From JAEUIG01 sp046349775 (GTDB lineage Bacteria > Planctomycetota > Planctomycetia > Planctomycetales > Planctomycetaceae), in contig JAXMBS010000041.1 of assembly GCA_046349775.1 (NCBI GenBank), positions 1-51,618 on the forward strand: a stretch of 51,618 nucleotides of DNA, written 5' to 3'. Positions 33,956-41,294 of this stretch are shown here, piece after piece (the stretch's first letter is position 1; the number at the start of each line of letters is the position of its first letter). Below the pieces are notes generated by a model. The model did no database searches and was not told the DNA's origin. It was given only the letters and a program-made list of their open reading frames with translations. Both the position numbers and the translations under genes were made by a program.

Positions 33956-34624
33956 TCAATCGCTGATAACTTTGCGGCCAGTTGGACCGAGTTCGCCGGC
34001 AAGTCCCGCCAGCGCGGCAATCGTCGCTGCAATTTCCTCCCGCACCGTCGCCGCGCGGAACAGCCCCTTGCGGCCGGCGAGTTCCCAGAGGATGCGACCG
34101 TCGGGACGCGATTCGCCCGGGCCGCGCACCGCGCGGTGAATCGCCTGCGCCAGTCCGGCGTGATTCACAAACGTGCCGTCGCGCTCGGCGAACGAACCGC
34201 CGGGCAGGATGAATGTCGCTTTCGCCGATGCCGCGGACGGCAGGATGTCCTGCACGACAACTGTGCCGCTCTTACCGAGCGCTTCCGCCTGCGACTCATC
34301 GATCCAGCCGGACGGATCGCCGCCGACAAGATAGACCGCCGACAGACTTCCGGACGCTGCCCGGCCCAGGACGTCGCCCAGGTTCGCGACGTTTTTCGTA
34401 AAGTGCCGCAGCACGGCTTCGACGCCGCGCCGGTTCGGGCACTTCTCCGCCCGGATCGTGAACTTCACCGGCGTCGCCGGCCGGCCGTGGACGTCCTTCG
34501 GATACGTGTCGTCTTCTCCGACAACCCGCACCGGCCCGAGTGCCAGCGTCGCCTGCGGCGCGGTTTCCGTCACCCACTTCGCCAGCAGGTACGCCTCTTC
34601 GACCGTCATCCACGGCGAGAACAC
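33956..34624 (-). CDS. nuoG: NADH-quinone oxidoreductase subunit G, C-terminal part after frameshift
   Basis: This frame carries the C-terminal domain of the molybdopterin-oxidoreductase-like NuoG subunit: FSPWMTVEEAYLLAKWVTE at its beginning, then AVYLVGGDPSGWID, VVVQDILPSAASAKATFILP and the GTFVNHAGLAQAIHRAV region. In homologues these follow directly on the part encoded at 34606-35595. The two frames overlap at 34606-34640, and a single-base deletion near 34635 (within GCGTCGCGGCGG) would explain the split. There is no independent start with a ribosome-binding site, so I treat it as the second half of one nuoG gene of about 547 codons. Confidence 0.85.
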   Translation of the reverse strand: MFSPWMTVEEAYLLAKWVTETAPQATLALGPVRVVGEDDTYPKDVHGRPATPVKFTIRAEKCPNRRGVEAVLRHFTKNVANLGDVLGRAASGSLSAVYLVGGDPSGWIDESQAEALGKSGTVVVQDILPSAASAKATFILPGGSFAERDGTFVNHAGLAQAIHRAVRGPGESRPDGRILWELAGRKGLFRAATVREEIAATIAALAGLAGELGPTGRKVISD

Positions 34625-35595
34625 CGCCGCGACGCCGACGACTTCTGGGCCGCAGACGTGAACCCCGACCGGATCGCCGTCAGGATCGGCTCCCAGTGCC
34701 GTGTCGTCACCTTGCCATCGACGTGCTGTTCAGGGAACGCCAATCGTCGTTCATCATGGATGTACTTCCAGCCGAACCGCCCCTCGTCGCACATGAAGTG
34801 CCCCTGCGAGAGCGGATTCGGACGCGGCGTCAGCCGGTAGACGCGGTCTTCATTCTGATCAACGTGCACGCTGCAACCGGTGCTGCAGCCGGGGCAGACA
34901 CTGTCGGCCGTCTTCAGCCACCACACTCGCTGCTTGTACAGGAAGTCCTTGCTGCACAGCGCCCCAACCGGGCAGAGGTCGACCACGTTTCCGGCCAGCT
35001 TGTTGTTGCACGGCGTGCCGGGAAAGATATCGATCTCTTCGTGGCTGCCGCGGCCGACAACTTGCAGCTCGGCCGTGCCGCTGACCTCGCGCGTGAACCG
35101 CACGCAGCGCGTGCACATGATGCAGCGGTCGGTGAACAGCGTGATCTGGTCGCCGATGTGGTCCTTGTCCGGCTTGATGTTCTTTGGTTCCTGCAGCCGG
35201 CTGTAGCCGCGGCCGTACTTGTAGCTGTAGTCCTGCAGGAAGCACTCGCCCGCCTGGTCGCAGGTCGGACAGTCCAGCGGATGGTTGAGCAGCAGGTATT
35301 CCAGCGTCGCCTTCTGCGCCGCCTTGACCTTGTCGCTGTTGGCGATGATGACGGTCCCGTCCTTCACGGGCGTCTGGCAGCCGGGCACCAGTTTGGGCTG
35401 CATCGCCACCGTGCCGTCCGGCTTCTTGTCCCCCACTTCGACCAGGCACATGCGGCAACTGGCGACGACCGTCAGCGCCGGATGCCAGCAATAGCTGGGG
35501 ATTTCAAACCCGATTTTCTGAGCCGCCTGGATGCAATTCAGGCGCTCGTCGGGTCCGAACTCGACCGGCTGGTTGTTAACGAAGGCTGTGGGCAT
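34606..35595 (-). CDS. nuoG: NADH-quinone oxidoreductase subunit G, N-terminal part before frameshift
   Basis: It has 329 residues. The 2Fe-2S ferredoxin domain (Cys in PSYCWHPALTVVASCRMCLVE), the His-Cys cluster ligands (HPLDCPTCDQAGECFLQDYS), the 4Fe-4S ligands (CIMCTRCVRFTREV and LCPVGAL), and the fourth cluster site (VCPGCSTGCSVHV) are all seen in the expected order. NuoG passes electrons from the FMN site towards NuoI. The frame continues correctly to about GFTSAAQKSSA and then terminates at 34606 after a shifted stretch (SRRCSRRG). The rest of the protein is in the next frame. Since complex I is essential in most aerobes, a sequencing indel is more likely than gene loss. Start ATG at 35595. 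Confidence 0.92.
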   Translation of the reverse strand: MPTAFVNNQPVEFGPDERLNCIQAAQKIGFEIPSYCWHPALTVVASCRMCLVEVGDKKPDGTVAMQPKLVPGCQTPVKDGTVIIANSDKVKAAQKATLEYLLLNHPLDCPTCDQAGECFLQDYSYKYGRGYSRLQEPKNIKPDKDHIGDQITLFTDRCIMCTRCVRFTREVSGTAELQVVGRGSHEEIDIFPGTPCNNKLAGNVVDLCPVGALCSKDFLYKQRVWWLKTADSVCPGCSTGCSVHVDQNEDRVYRLTPRPNPLSQGHFMCDEGRFGWKYIHDERRLAFPEQHVDGKVTTRHWEPILTAIRSGFTSAAQKSSASRRCSRRG

Positions 35596-35616
35596 AAGTT
35601 GACGGTTCGATCAGGG

Positions 35617-35732
35617 AACCACGGAATACACGGCAGGACACGGAAAAAAGGATTTCAACCAACCGCGAAAGGGGCGAAAGACGCGAAATTCAGGAGTTTC
35701 AATTCGCGCCTTTCGCCATTTTCGCGGTTCTC
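35617..35732. repeat. long inverted repeat of ACCGCGAAAGGGGCGAAAG type
   Basis: Phrases ACCACGGAATACACGG and ACACGGAAAA are followed by two arms, 35661-35690 (AACCGCGAAAGGGGCGAAAG and onward) and 35701-35729, which are reverse complements with only a few mismatches around a 10-base loop. The 234-base gap between nuoF and nuoG consists largely of this DNA; I see no gene in it. In RNA it would form a roughly 29-bp hairpin inside the nuo operon. Confidence 0.9.
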
Positions 35733-35829
35733 TTTCCCTTTGCTTTTGCTTTCCAATTTCCAGCGACACGACAGTTCATCGCTTTGACTTCTTTCCGCTT
35801 CTTCCGTAGTTCCACTTTTCTACAACAGT

Positions 35830-37164
35830 TCAATGGACGGCCATCAGTTCATCGGCTTTTGAGCGCGTCTTCCGTCCCTCGCTAATGTACGCCTCGAAGT
35901 CGCCGCGGAACTTCGCGATGGCGTTCTTCACCGGCCATGCGGCGCCGTCCGACAGGCCGCAGATCGTCGTTCCCGGAATGATCCCCATCGAGCCGGCGAC
36001 TTCGACCAGCAGGTTGAGGTCCTCGGTCTTGCCGTTGCCGGAGCGGATCCGATCGAGGATCCGCGTCATCCAGTTCGTCCCTTCACGACACGGCGTGCAC
36101 TGACCGCACGATTCGTGCGACATGAACCGGCAGCAGTTGTAGAGCACGTCGACCATGTTGGTCTGGTCGTCGATGACGACGACGGCCGCGGTCCCCAGTC
36201 CCAAGCAGCCGACTTTTCCCGGCCCGTTGAAATCCAGCGGCGTATCCAGTTCAGCGGCGGAGAAGAACCCCATGCTAATCCCGCCTGGCACGACCGCTTT
36301 GGCCTGTCGTCCCTTCCACACTCCGCCGCCATGCTTGTCGATGAGCTCCCGCGCCGTCACTCCCAGCGGCAGTTCCACGCAGCCCGGCTTGTTCACATGC
36401 CCGCTGATGCAGTACAGCTTGGGGCCGTAGCTCCCCATGTCGCGCGGATTGTTCGGATCAGGTGGCACGCCAATCGACTGAAACCACTCCTTGCCGCGCC
36501 GCAGCACCTGCGTCACGCAGCAGAGTGTTTCAATGTTGTTGACGATCGTCGGCTTACGGAACAGCCCTTCGACGGCCGGAAACGGCGGCTTGATGCGCGG
36601 CCACGCCCGCTTCCCTTCGAGGCTCTCGATCAGCCCGGTCTCTTCGCCGCAGATGTACGCCCCCGCGCCCCGGTGCAGGTGCACATCGAGCTTGAATCCG
36701 CTGCCGAGCACATTGCCGCCAAGAATCCCGGCCGCGTAACACTCCTGGATCGCTTTCTCGAGCGTGCGGTAGCTGCGGCCGTATTCGTACCGCAGGTACA
36801 GATACGCCGTGTTCGACTTGATCGCGTAGCACGCGATCGCGATCCCTTCGAGCAGCTGATGGGGATCCTGCTCCATCAGAATGCGGTTGTTGAACGTCCC
36901 CGGCTCGCTCTCATCACCGTTGACCGCGAGATATATCGGACCGGGATGGTCCTTCGGCAGGAACGTCCATTTGAGGCCGGTGGGAAATCCCGCGCCGCCC
37001 CGCCCGCGCAGTCCGGAGTCCTTCACCAGCGTCGTCACCTCGACGGGCGACATGCCGAGCGCTTTCTGCAGCGCGCCATAGCCCCCGTCCGCCCGATACG
37101 ACTCCAGCGAAGTCGAATCCGGCTTGTTGATCCGGGCCAGCAGAACTGGTTCAAACTCAGGCAT
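35830..37164 (-). CDS. nuoF: NADH-quinone oxidoreductase subunit F
   Basis: The protein has 444 residues. NuoF oxidises NADH and holds FMN and cluster N3. The FMN/NADH site is GLRGRGGAGFPTGLKW (51-66), followed by YLAVNGDESEPGTF (79-91) and GAGAYICGEETGLIESLEG (167-184). The N3 cluster ligands are Cys353, 356 and 359 (SCGQCTPCREG) with Cys402 (TICGLSDGA). Length and domain order are normal. The start ATG at 37164 is 12 bases after nuoE. Downstream lies the long hairpin before nuoG. Confidence 0.97.
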   Translation of the reverse strand: MPEFEPVLLARINKPDSTSLESYRADGGYGALQKALGMSPVEVTTLVKDSGLRGRGGAGFPTGLKWTFLPKDHPGPIYLAVNGDESEPGTFNNRILMEQDPHQLLEGIAIACYAIKSNTAYLYLRYEYGRSYRTLEKAIQECYAAGILGGNVLGSGFKLDVHLHRGAGAYICGEETGLIESLEGKRAWPRIKPPFPAVEGLFRKPTIVNNIETLCCVTQVLRRGKEWFQSIGVPPDPNNPRDMGSYGPKLYCISGHVNKPGCVELPLGVTARELIDKHGGGVWKGRQAKAVVPGGISMGFFSAAELDTPLDFNGPGKVGCLGLGTAAVVVIDDQTNMVDVLYNCCRFMSHESCGQCTPCREGTNWMTRILDRIRSGNGKTEDLNLLVEVAGSMGIIPGTTICGLSDGAAWPVKNAIAKFRGDFEAYISEGRKTRSKADELMAVH

Positions 37165-37176
37165 GAATGTTCGTTG

Positions 37177-37644
37177 CTACTTCACCGTCGCGATCACCGA
37201 GTCGGCCGTCATGTTCATGTGGCACTCGTCGTTCACCAGGATGCAGGGCGCCCCTTCGCAGGCTCCGAGGCACTCCGCGTACTCCAGCGTCACTGCACCA
37301 TCGGCCGTGGTTTGTCCGGGATGCACGTGCAGCCGTTCGCACAACTCGGTCAGCAGCTCCTCACCACCGCGCAGTGCACACGAAATGCTCCGGCACACCC
37401 ACACCCGCCGCTTGCCGATCGGATGTTGCTCGTCCCGGAAGAATCCGTAAAACGTCATCGTGTCGTGAACTTCCGACGGATGCAGGTCCAGCAGCGCCGC
37501 GATCTCCACCACAGCTTCCGTCGGCACACACCGCAGCGCTTCGTGCACGAGGTGCAGCGCCGGCAGCGTCGCCGCCTGCTTGCTCGGAAACCGCGTGCAA
37601 GCCTGGCGAATCTGTTCGCGAAGTTCTTCGGTAAGTGCCGGCAT
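37177..37644 (-). CDS. nuoE: NADH-quinone oxidoreductase subunit E
   Basis: The protein has 155 residues. It is a thioredoxin-fold 2Fe-2S subunit (cluster N1a) that forms the NADH-dehydrogenase module with NuoF. The ligands are Cys84 and Cys89 (VCRSISCALRG) and Cys125 and Cys129 (AECLGACEGAP). The N-terminal helical bundle contains LHLVHEALRCVP and FYGFFRDE. It is followed 12 bases later by nuoF. The 124-base gap to nuoD holds an inverted repeat of the TAGTGGG type. Confidence 0.95.
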   Translation of the reverse strand: MPALTEELREQIRQACTRFPSKQAATLPALHLVHEALRCVPTEAVVEIAALLDLHPSEVHDTMTFYGFFRDEQHPIGKRRVWVCRSISCALRGGEELLTELCERLHVHPGQTTADGAVTLEYAECLGACEGAPCILVNDECHMNMTADSVIATVK

Positions 37645-37663
37645 GGTTAAGGTGAAGGAGTGG

Positions 37664-37765
37664 ACAGTGGGTAGTTGGTCGTGGGTAGCATTAAGTGTTG
37701 AAATTGTCCGTGAATAGCGCGTCTGCCTGTTTTCCTACCAACTATTCACTACCCACTACCCACTT
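37664..37765. repeat. inverted TAGTGGG / CCCACTA repeat between nuoD and nuoE
   Basis: AGTGGGTAGTTGG and GTGGGTAG at 37666-37688 pair with CTACCAACTATTCACTACCC and CACTACCCACT at 37735-37764. The spacer is about 45 bases. It has the same sequence class as the array before tadB, but only three units long. Confidence 0.88.
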
Positions 37766-37768
37766 TTT

Positions 37769-38989
37769 CTATCGATCCAGTTCCGCCGCGATAATGTTCA
37801 AACTCCCCAGCACCGCGACGACGTCGCTGAGCTGATGCCCGCGAATCATGTGCGGGAACATCGCAAAGTGGATGTACGACGGCGGCCGCGTCCGCGCCCG
37901 GTACGCCCGCGTCGTGCCGTCGCCGACGATGTAGAATCCCAGTTCGCCGTTCGGCGATTCCGTCGCCGCATAGATCTCGTCCTGCGGAACATCAAAGCCG
38001 CGGTTCGGCATCAGCACTTCGAAGTGCTGGATCAGACCTTCGATGCTCCGGTACACCGACGGCTTCGCCGGCAGCACCATGTCACTGTCGACGGCGATGT
38101 TCATTGGCCCCGCCGGAATGTTCTCGATCGCCTGCGTGATGATCTTCAGGCTCTCGAGCAGTTCCTGCATCCGCACCAGATAACGGCCGTAGCAGTCGCA
38201 CGCGTCGGAACAGACGACCTGGAAATCGAAGTCCGGATACGCCAGGTACGGCTCGTCCTTCCGCAGATCACGCACGACTCCGCTGCCGCGCGCCATGGGA
38301 CCGGTCGCACTGAAGCTGATCGCATCCTCTTTGCTGAGCATGCCGATCCCCTTCGTCCGGTCGATGAAGATCCGGTTCCTCGTCAGCAGCCGATGGATCT
38401 CCGCATGCGTCTGCGGAAACTCGGCGGCGAACTTGCGAACGCGATCCACCCAGGCGCTATTCACATCGAACAGCGCCCCGCCGACGCGCGTGTAGCTCGT
38501 GTGGAACCGCTGCCCGGACGCGTACTCGACGATGTCGTAAATCCGCTCCCGCTGCTCGAACGCATACAGGAACGCCGTAAACGCCCCCAGGTCGAGCGCG
38601 ACTGCGCCGATATTCAGCAGGTGGTCGTGCAACCGCATCAGTTCCGCGAGGATCGTCCGCACGTACTTGCAGCGCGGCGTCAACTCGATCCCCAGCAGCT
38701 TCTCGACCGCGTGATGCCAGCTGATCTCGTTCGCCAGCGGCGACAGATAGTTCATCCGGTCGACGATCGTCACATACTGATTGAAGTCGAGATGCTCGCC
38801 GAGCTTCTCGAAGCCGCTGTGCAGATAGCCGATATGCGGCACCGCATCGACGACCTTCTCGCCGTCGAGCGTCAGGACCAGCCGCAGCGTGGTATGCGTC
38901 GCCGGATGCTGCGGACCGAAGTTCAGCGTCCACAGGTATTCCTGTTCGGGCGCGTCGGTCGGCAGGGTGTCGGCTACTGTTAAGGGCAC
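37769..38989 (-). CDS. nuoD: NADH-quinone oxidoreductase subunit D
   Basis: The protein has 406 residues. This 49-kDa-type subunit shapes the quinone site together with NuoB. Landmarks are LNFGPQHPATHTTLRLVL (with the His pair of the quinone site), PHIGYLHSGFEKLGE, QYVTIVDRMNYLSPLANE and the C-terminal FYIVGDGTTRAYRARTRPPS. The end AAELDR is a variant of the usual GEVDR. Where most NuoD have YLHRG there is YLHSG. The start is a GTG at 38989. The gene follows nuoC after 59 bases that contain one GTTTAGCC-family repeat. Confidence 0.96.
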   Translation of the reverse strand: MPLTVADTLPTDAPEQEYLWTLNFGPQHPATHTTLRLVLTLDGEKVVDAVPHIGYLHSGFEKLGEHLDFNQYVTIVDRMNYLSPLANEISWHHAVEKLLGIELTPRCKYVRTILAELMRLHDHLLNIGAVALDLGAFTAFLYAFEQRERIYDIVEYASGQRFHTSYTRVGGALFDVNSAWVDRVRKFAAEFPQTHAEIHRLLTRNRIFIDRTKGIGMLSKEDAISFSATGPMARGSGVVRDLRKDEPYLAYPDFDFQVVCSDACDCYGRYLVRMQELLESLKIITQAIENIPAGPMNIAVDSDMVLPAKPSVYRSIEGLIQHFEVLMPNRGFDVPQDEIYAATESPNGELGFYIVGDGTTRAYRARTRPPSYIHFAMFPHMIRGHQLSDVVAVLGSLNIIAAELDR

Positions 38990-39019
38990 AGTGAGTACCG
39001 GATCGCTGGTAGTGGGTTA

Positions 39020-39048
39020 CTGCTTTGCCGCGACTCGTAGAGGAGCCG
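39020..39048 (-). repeat. GTTTAGCCGCGACTC-type dispersed repeat, copy 3
   Basis: CTGCTTTGCCGCGACTCG followed by TAGAGGAGCCG directly abuts the nuoC stop codon. It matches copy 1 inside nuoM, and in both the plus-strand reading starts CTG-TTT/CTT-T. A TAGTGGGT phrase lies beside it at 39010-39017. Confidence 0.65.
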
Positions 39049-39540
39049 TTACGATTCCGCCCGCGTAATCACCGGGAAATTGTGCCGCTCGCCGCGGCCT
39101 TTCAGGGGGTAGTCCTTCCGCAGCGGGAAGTCGACAAACTCGTCCGGCATCAGGATGCGCCGCGGATCGGGGTGCCCGCGGAACCGGATGCCGAACATGT
39201 CGTACACCTCGCGCTCCATCCAGTCGGCGCCCCGCCACAACGTCGTGACCGTCGGCAGCTCCGGATTGGGATCGTTCACAAACGTCTTGATCACCAGTCG
39301 CTCGCCGCTGACGGTATTCAGCAGCGGATAGACGACGCCGTATCGGTCGGCCGCGTCCGGTGACTCCAGATAATCGACGGCCGTGATGTCCACGAGCATG
39401 TCGAACCCGTGCACATCGCGAAGTTCCTTGAGCACGGCATAGAGACGCTCGGCCGACACGACCCAACGCCGGTTGTCCCGGAACGTCGACTCGGTAATCT
39501 CTGCCCCCGTCGCCTGTTGAACCGCAGTCGCGTCTATCAT
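39049..39540 (-). CDS. nuoC: NADH-quinone oxidoreductase subunit C
   Basis: The protein has 163 residues from the ATG at 39540, chosen because AGGGG lies a few bases upstream; the open frame extends 75 bases more. The 30-kDa subunit motif is complete: ERLVIKTFVND, TTLWRGADWMEREVYDMFGI and RILMPDEFVDFPLRKDYPL (C-terminal). It is part of the peripheral arm next to NuoD and NuoB. nuoC and nuoD are separate here, not fused as in enterobacteria. Confidence 0.95.
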   Translation of the reverse strand: MIDATAVQQATGAEITESTFRDNRRWVVSAERLYAVLKELRDVHGFDMLVDITAVDYLESPDAADRYGVVYPLLNTVSGERLVIKTFVNDPNPELPTVTTLWRGADWMEREVYDMFGIRFRGHPDPRRILMPDEFVDFPLRKDYPLKGRGERHNFPVITRAES

Positions 39541-39618
39541 CGCCCCTAGGTATTTCGCGGGCGAGCGGCAGGGATCGCTCCCGCCGTCCGCCGACCGTAA
39601 GCCGGCGCCTCGCAAGAT

Positions 39619-40212
39619 TCAGTTCCATTGCGGAGGTGCATACACCTCCACCCCCTCCACCGGCGCCGCTTCGCGCATGCGGCGCATCTCGTCCAGGTCG
39701 AACCGCGGCGGACCGGTCGGCTCCGTGCGGACTCCGAATTCCTTACCTGTGATCGTCCCGGTCTGTTTGATTTTGTTCTGCATCTCAATCAGCGCGGCGA
39801 TGAGCTGCTCCGGCCGCGGCGGACAGCCCGGCACGTACAGGTCGACCGGGATGAACCGGTCCACCCCCTGCACGACGGCATAGGTGTCGAAGACACCGCC
39901 GGTGCACGCGCACGCGCCCATCGAAATGCACCACTTCGGTTCGGGCATCTGCTGCCAGATTCGCTGCAGCACCGGCATCATTTTCATGACCACCCGGCCG
40001 GCGACGATCAGCAGGTCGCACTGCCGCGGGCTGAACCGCATGACCTCCGCCCCGAACCGGGCCAGGTCATGCCGCGACGACGCCGTCGCCATCAGTTCGA
40101 TGCCGCAGCAGGCGGTGGCGAACGGCATCGGCCACAGGCTGTTCGCCCGCGCCCAGTTTGCCGCCGCATCCAGCCGCGTCAGGAACACGTTGTCCGGCAG
40201 GCCTACCGCCAT
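39619..40212 (-). CDS. nuoB: NADH-quinone oxidoreductase subunit B
   Basis: The protein has 197 residues. NuoB holds cluster N2, the last iron-sulfur centre before quinone. The ligands are Cys35-Cys36 (TACCGIEL), Cys101 (GACACTGG region) and Cys130 (PGCPPRPE), with the family spacing of 64 residues between Cys36 and Cys101. I chose the ATG at 40212 because GGAAGGGAG lies seven bases upstream; a longer start at 40233 would place this ribosome-binding site inside the gene. The end of nuoA overlaps by 10 bases. The C-terminal 35 residues are Pro/Arg/Glu-rich. Confidence 0.95.
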   Translation of the reverse strand: MAVGLPDNVFLTRLDAAANWARANSLWPMPFATACCGIELMATASSRHDLARFGAEVMRFSPRQCDLLIVAGRVVMKMMPVLQRIWQQMPEPKWCISMGACACTGGVFDTYAVVQGVDRFIPVDLYVPGCPPRPEQLIAALIEMQNKIKQTGTITGKEFGVRTEPTGPPRFDLDEMRRMREAAPVEGVEVYAPPQWN

Positions 40213-40577
40213 CGGAACACTCCCTTCCGCCACGCGTACACGTAGGCAATGGTCAGCGTGCCCATGAACACCAGCATGATCGCGAACACCGCGTCACTGA
40301 GTTCACGAGGAATCACGCCGTCCACGTACGCGCTGACGGCCCAAGGATAGAGAAACAGCAATTCCACGTCGAACACGAGGAACAGAATTGCCACCAGATA
40401 GAATCGCACGTCGAACGGCTGCCGCGCGTCGCCGACCGGATCCATCCCGGACTCATACGGCATCTGCTTGACGGGCGTCTTCTTCCGCGGCCCGATGAGG
40501 TGCGTCAGAATCAGGTTGACCGCCACGAATCCCACCAGGATCGCGACGTACACCACCAGCGGCGAAATGTCCTGCAT
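40203..40577 (-). CDS. nuoA: NADH-quinone oxidoreductase subunit A
   Basis: The protein has 124 residues from the ATG at 40577 (a TTG at 40616 would add 13 residues). It has three membrane helices with the conserved loop YESGMDPVGDARQPFDVRFYL after the first helix, including the acidic FDVELLFLYPWA motif in the second. NuoA borders the quinone chamber with NuoH and NuoJ. It is the first gene of the operon. The 129 bases upstream, before the small ORF at 40707, probably hold the operon promoter, but I could not assign it. Confidence 0.94.
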   Translation of the reverse strand: MQDISPLVVYVAILVGFVAVNLILTHLIGPRKKTPVKQMPYESGMDPVGDARQPFDVRFYLVAILFLVFDVELLFLYPWAVSAYVDGVIPRELSDAVFAIMLVFMGTLTIAYVYAWRKGVFRWR

Positions 40578-40706
40578 CGGTTCGTCCGTATCAGTCTCGA
40601 GCGCACCACTCGCCAACGGCGCTCGTCACCATCCCGATTACCATGTCTCTGACTCTGGAGCGGCACCGGCAGATGCGATTCGGCCAGAGGCGAACTCAAT
40701 TCACGC

Positions 40707-40913
40707 TCACCGAGAAGCGCCGCGCTCGATCTCCGATTTCACGCCATGAATCGACGACTCCGTATAGATGAGTTGCACCCGATCGGAATTCAGCAGGATG
40801 GCGGTCACCAGCTTTTCGCGATTCTCCCACTCCTCTTCCGTGACCGCGACCACGTTCGTCGGATTCACCATCCAGAGCTTTCCATTGGTGTCAGTAATCG
40901 GAACGAGGTTCAT
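40707..40913 (-). CDS. small conserved-looking hypothetical protein upstream of nuoA
   Basis: It has 68 residues from the ATG at 40913, supported by GAGGGG eight bases upstream. The sequence (LVPITDTNGKLWMVNPTNVV, then AVTEEEWENREKLVTAILL and SDRVQLIYTESSI) predicts short beta strands. The pattern of strand, I/V-NP, strand, Asn-Ser-x-x-V loosely recalls FlbD-like small proteins, but I cannot claim homology. It is transcribed in the same direction as nuo and lies between the tRNA gene and nuoA. Confidence 0.6.
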   Translation of the reverse strand: MNLVPITDTNGKLWMVNPTNVVAVTEEEWENREKLVTAILLNSDRVQLIYTESSIHGVKSEIERGASR

Positions 40914-40985
40914 CAATGTCCCCTCGGCTCTTGACCCTCCCTGCTGGCCCCGTCGATCGACCATCCGCCATCGACCAATCGGCAG

Positions 40986-41056
40986 TTACCCGGCCAGGAT
41001 TCGAACCTGGACGAACAGGACCAAAACCTGTTGTGCTACCGTTACACTACCGGGTA
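40986..41056 (-). tRNA. tRNA-Gln (anticodon UUG)
   Basis: The full cloverleaf is visible on the minus strand: acceptor TACCCGG / CCGGGTA, a D arm with GTGTAACGGTAGCAC, anticodon stem CAGGT / CCTG with loop TTTTGGT (anticodon TTG), and a T arm CCAGG-TTCGAAT-CCTGG. The discriminator base is A. CCA is not encoded. Confidence 0.95.
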
Positions 41057-41294
41057 AGCAGACTTTGGCCGCTGCGGCAGCGGTGTGGCGCCGCCCGCCC
41101 CGCCGCAATCTAGCAGGTCCATGCCGGGTCGCAAAGCCGTTCCCGCAGCCAAGAATGCGCCGGTCGCGTCGAATCGGCGCCTTCGAACTGCGTCCGCCAG
41201 TCGTCAACGGCACGTGAGGTCTGGGCGGCCGGCCGTGGCGATCCCGCGCCGACCGGATTACGATCCGAAGTGGTCTCTTCCACCGGATTGAACC

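Noticed and set aside
34600..34650. Programmed frameshifting in nuoG
   Set aside because: I see no slippery heptamer at the junction, and similar indels occur in many unrelated genes of the window.
36115..37650. A 511-codon open frame on the plus strand
   Set aside because: It is antisense to nuoF and nuoE, which show full family motifs. Long antisense frames are common in such GC-rich DNA.
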